Source: Cellulomonadaceae bacterium (GTDB lineage Bacteria; Actinomycetota; Actinomycetes; Actinomycetales; Cellulomonadaceae). Taken from it: 64,000 bases of DNA. Both the position numbers and the translations under genes were made by a program. The stretch covers positions 1 to 64,000 of the forward strand of contig JAIRQO010000039.1 of NCBI GenBank assembly GCA_031256435.1, given 5' to 3'. A model generated the notes under the pieces. It was not told where the DNA came from and did no database searches. It was given only the letters and a program-made list of their open reading frames with translations. This document shows, in pieces, positions 62,801 to 64,000 of this stretch (positions within the stretch are counted from its first letter, which is position 1; every line of letters begins with the position of its first letter).

Positions 62801-63999
62801 CCGTGGGGTTCGGTGGTGATGGACTTCTCCAGAGTCCAGTCAATGTCCACGTCAAAGGTGCCGCTCACCGAGGAGTCACCGAAGGCCCAGGGGGTGAGCC
62901 ACATATCGGTGGGACATTCCACGGTGTTGGTGAAGGTCACGGTGGCCAGCGGGCCATCCATCACGTGGTTCCACACAGGAGGAGTGAAACTCAGGCCCAT
63001 CAACCGGACGATGGGCCGGTCCCAGGTCTCGGTGGTGCCCGTATCCGTCACGGTGGCATCGGTCCACTGGCAACCTTCTGGAACGGTGACCGTCTCCAGG
63101 AGGTTGACTTCTGCGCGGTAACCGATGGGGACAGGGGTGCCCCACGTCAGGCCAGCGATCGGTTGGGCTTCAGTGGCGCCGTACGGCGTGGCCCACCCCA
63201 GGGGTGTGGCACTGACGCCATCTCGCAACCCGCGAACCTGGCTGTAGGCCAAGCCGGAGTCATGAACGCCCTCGCCATCCGCGTTGAATCCACGTAACGC
63301 AGCCTCGCTGACGGTGAACTGCTGGTCACCGAGGGCAATGACCCATTCCTTGTTCACGGTCAGCATCTGCTCCGCAACGGTGACGTCCACCCGTTCCTCG
63401 AGGTCAGGCGTGTCAGCATCAGGGAAGGTCAACAACGCAATGTTCCTGTGGGTTCCCACCATCACGTCTACTTCATACGCACACTTCCAGCGATGAACGG
63501 AACCGTCCAGGGAGCGTTCGCACTCATCGGGACTTCCCTCACCCAGAGCGTCTAGGCCAACGGCATTGATGTTGTACGCCGTGGTTGTAGCGTCCTGGCC
63601 AGAGTCGCTATCTCCGGAAGCACCATCCTCGGAAGCAGAATCCCCGTCAGCAGCATCCCCAGAATCAAACCAGTCACTCAGCACAGTACTGCGGTCCGTT
63701 TCAACGCCATAGTTCACACGGGTCAAGTCCAGTGGCGCTGACACCGTGGGCGCCCCCGGTATCGCAATCTCCACGGCAATGGGTGGGTGCGTGTACTCCA
63801 GTGAGGCGGTGAACCCAACGTCCACATACCCGCGTCCATCCACCTGGGTGACACCGGCGGGCATCGCCACGGTAGCCTGTTCGCCTCCCACGGTCACCAC
63901 CGGTGGAACAAGGTCAACCGGGTAGGACGCCGAGTTGCTCAGCCTCACGGTACCGGTGACATCGATGTGCGAATACCGAGGCGTGGCGGTCACGTCCAC
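59857..63999 (-). CDS. Giant sortase-anchored surface protein with repeated Ig-like/DUF5979-type domains (N-terminus outside window)
   Basis: The last 1380 residues of a minus-strand gene that runs off the right edge. It has many repeated beta domains with phrases such as YQTTYRNIAVV, ATVTFTNTVECPTDMWL and SITFTNVLTCAADTWL, like DUF5979/Cna-B-like pilin or adhesin domains. The C-terminus has a sorting signal: LALTG (LAxTG type), hydrophobic helix (VSIGVLLLVVAALAGGGVM) and basic tail (RRHGQRQ). LAxTG is the motif of class E sortases; no sortase gene lies beside it. A DP-repeat (hexamer GGTCTG units at 62082-62108) may vary in length. An adhesin or pilus role is inferred. Confidence 0.88.
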   Translation of the reverse strand: MDVTATPRYSHIDVTGTVRLSNSASYPVDLVPPVVTVGGEQATVAMPAGVTQVDGRGYVDVGFTASLEYTHPPIAVEIAIPGAPTVSAPLDLTRVNYGVETDRSTVLSDWFDSGDAADGDSASEDGASGDSDSGQDATTTAYNINAVGLDALGEGSPDECERSLDGSVHRWKCAYEVDVMVGTHRNIALLTFPDADTPDLEERVDVTVAEQMLTVNKEWVIALGDQQFTVSEAALRGFNADGEGVHDSGLAYSQVRGLRDGVSATPLGWATPYGATEAQPIAGLTWGTPVPIGYRAEVNLLETVTVPEGCQWTDATVTDTGTTETWDRPIVRLMGLSFTPPVWNHVMDGPLATVTFTNTVECPTDMWLTPWAFGDSSVSGTFDVDIDWTLEKSITTEPHGVSEDGVPLFITTGEPVELEYRLDVGAAPTAGYTTITGYAWVTNPNPVPMLPPAVPVVQLLGQAPGVVSPISVAQSPVGQLDSTGRIVPGGRAQFSFTVTDTHERLAPVTGVSMEFEGREAFGPVPAPGHDPYVVCRSDVANAEAFVDDSFDEFGGQLLTPQFAAQCGPDSAAFVEPQADEPSGQWPFTYTALRNIGAADDYQTTYRNIAVVRPGGADTTPWTPEEWEEFTDPDPDPDPDSDAPKILATDDQDVIIARQVLDVDKVWEVTLEGADPVSIPDSTLRGILNGTIVEGDPQAEIAGFSWVRLVNLAHSVSVDLVGYINDEPVGFTWGTGTVIPAGARVLLYEKDVLVPELCVYEAHLTRIEDTLGDGYAGAPTESEWHYEYEREFTKYYAHTSITFTNVLTCAADTWLPAEVAVDKYWSIDLGTGALEPVSEALLRDPDLAGTHPTLTAAQVAQVAEALHADLHGEGPSPWGVQHVSTFVGDSLTFSESVNVGGPCRPEGAVVAHGPVGNIAPIGVTEDGFTYTWPTEFPSGQTSPRLFVVGATDYQITYTNHVTCGVDLNVEHRGGEGLTIRRTPNWDLRKVEDGDQEMAYENPDGTATFTYRVSVEPLAPHIHVDGEFTVRNTNTVPVDLNGICIIPEFSNGADDLLLTPLSTEVFLVRGDTTTVVPGGFEPCLILADEQVSLGFITAFVVDQYPIPAGGAVRFEYTFTFDTSTFGGSQELDGSVTAKAAVSIDWVQLLHGSQATTANIDFSTSVYNSELIEIPGEMPDDRPTACPVPGADAGPARRCVRIVDDKTVPGNVVELGWVPWSWEPPSTLAGEPPVGAWYGEALAPYSFTYSITLDGPMRLLEDTTYATYTNIAWIYQIPEIRDDVTVEVTQVPPVGGEIPGDSYPLPPGDNMGGRPPTGGAGDVELGEAETVSRDLTRTPTTVPRLALTGVSIGVLLLVVAALAGGGVMVRRHGQRQIAQPGHD

Positions 64000-64000
64000 G

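Overview
The window comes from a high-G+C Gram-positive bacterium (Actinomycetota), most likely an actinomycete of the order Actinomycetales. Indicators are a BldC-family regulator, DUF3073 and DUF3618 proteins, a MutT1-type Nudix/phosphatase fusion beside ppk, a Dol-P-Man:protein mannosyltransferase followed by rsmI, an FprA-type ferredoxin reductase, a LAxTG-anchored surface protein, a peptidase-inhibitor I36 protein, and many start codons lying about 6-7 bases after a TANNNT -10 hexamer (leaderless mRNAs). Genus cannot be fixed from sequence alone. No phage, transposase, rRNA or CRISPR array was seen.

Layout. 1-2142: left-edge membrane protein fragment, an unrecognised helical-repeat protein with a poly-C promoter spacer, and a lipoprotein. 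2492-4987: lysC and asd (aspartate pathway), then a glutamine amidotransferase. 6036-8786: operon of two paralogous SH3/sortase-like lipoproteins plus a solute-binding lipoprotein. 9026-11072: small envelope proteins, bldC, DUF3073. 11268-13828: purF-purM. 14030-17548: M15 peptidase, tRNA-Lys(UUU), Pit phosphate transporter with DUF47 partner. 18039-25341: MarR regulator, mutT1-ppk, giant LuxR/ATPase regulator. 25606-28382: two paralogous AraC regulators around a DnaA-box cluster. 28598-34976 and 43913-47909: accessory loci (below). 35179-40220: solo PTS EIIA, HAD hydrolase, PPDK regulatory protein and PPDK. 40757-43579: surface protein between long direct repeats. 48076-59238: two toxin-antitoxin pairs, NlpC/P60 and NHL-thioredoxin proteins, pncA, protein mannosyltransferase, rsmI, htpX, fprA. 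59857-right edge: giant sortase-anchored protein.

The most interesting candidate system occurs twice. At 29169-30420 and 44515-45742 a tiny gene for an exported peptide of 43-45 residues, ending in a CxxC-aromatic-residue tail, is divergent from a regulator of the same paralogous family (N-terminal winged helix, middle sensor-like domain, C-terminal LuxR-type HTH). Next to each pair lie genes for exported proteins: an I36 inhibitor, lipoprotein, periplasmic-type adaptor and MacB-like ABC transporter in locus I; a YiiX-like NlpC/P60 protein and a lipoprotein in locus II. TGGCCA boxes lie in three promoter regions of these loci. I infer a peptide-signalling or envelope-sensing module; this is not proven by sequence.

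A second theme is dispersed hairpin repeats. At least three families (called A, B and C here) sit mostly at gene 3' ends, and family B has also expanded in frame inside the protein mannosyltransferase gene.
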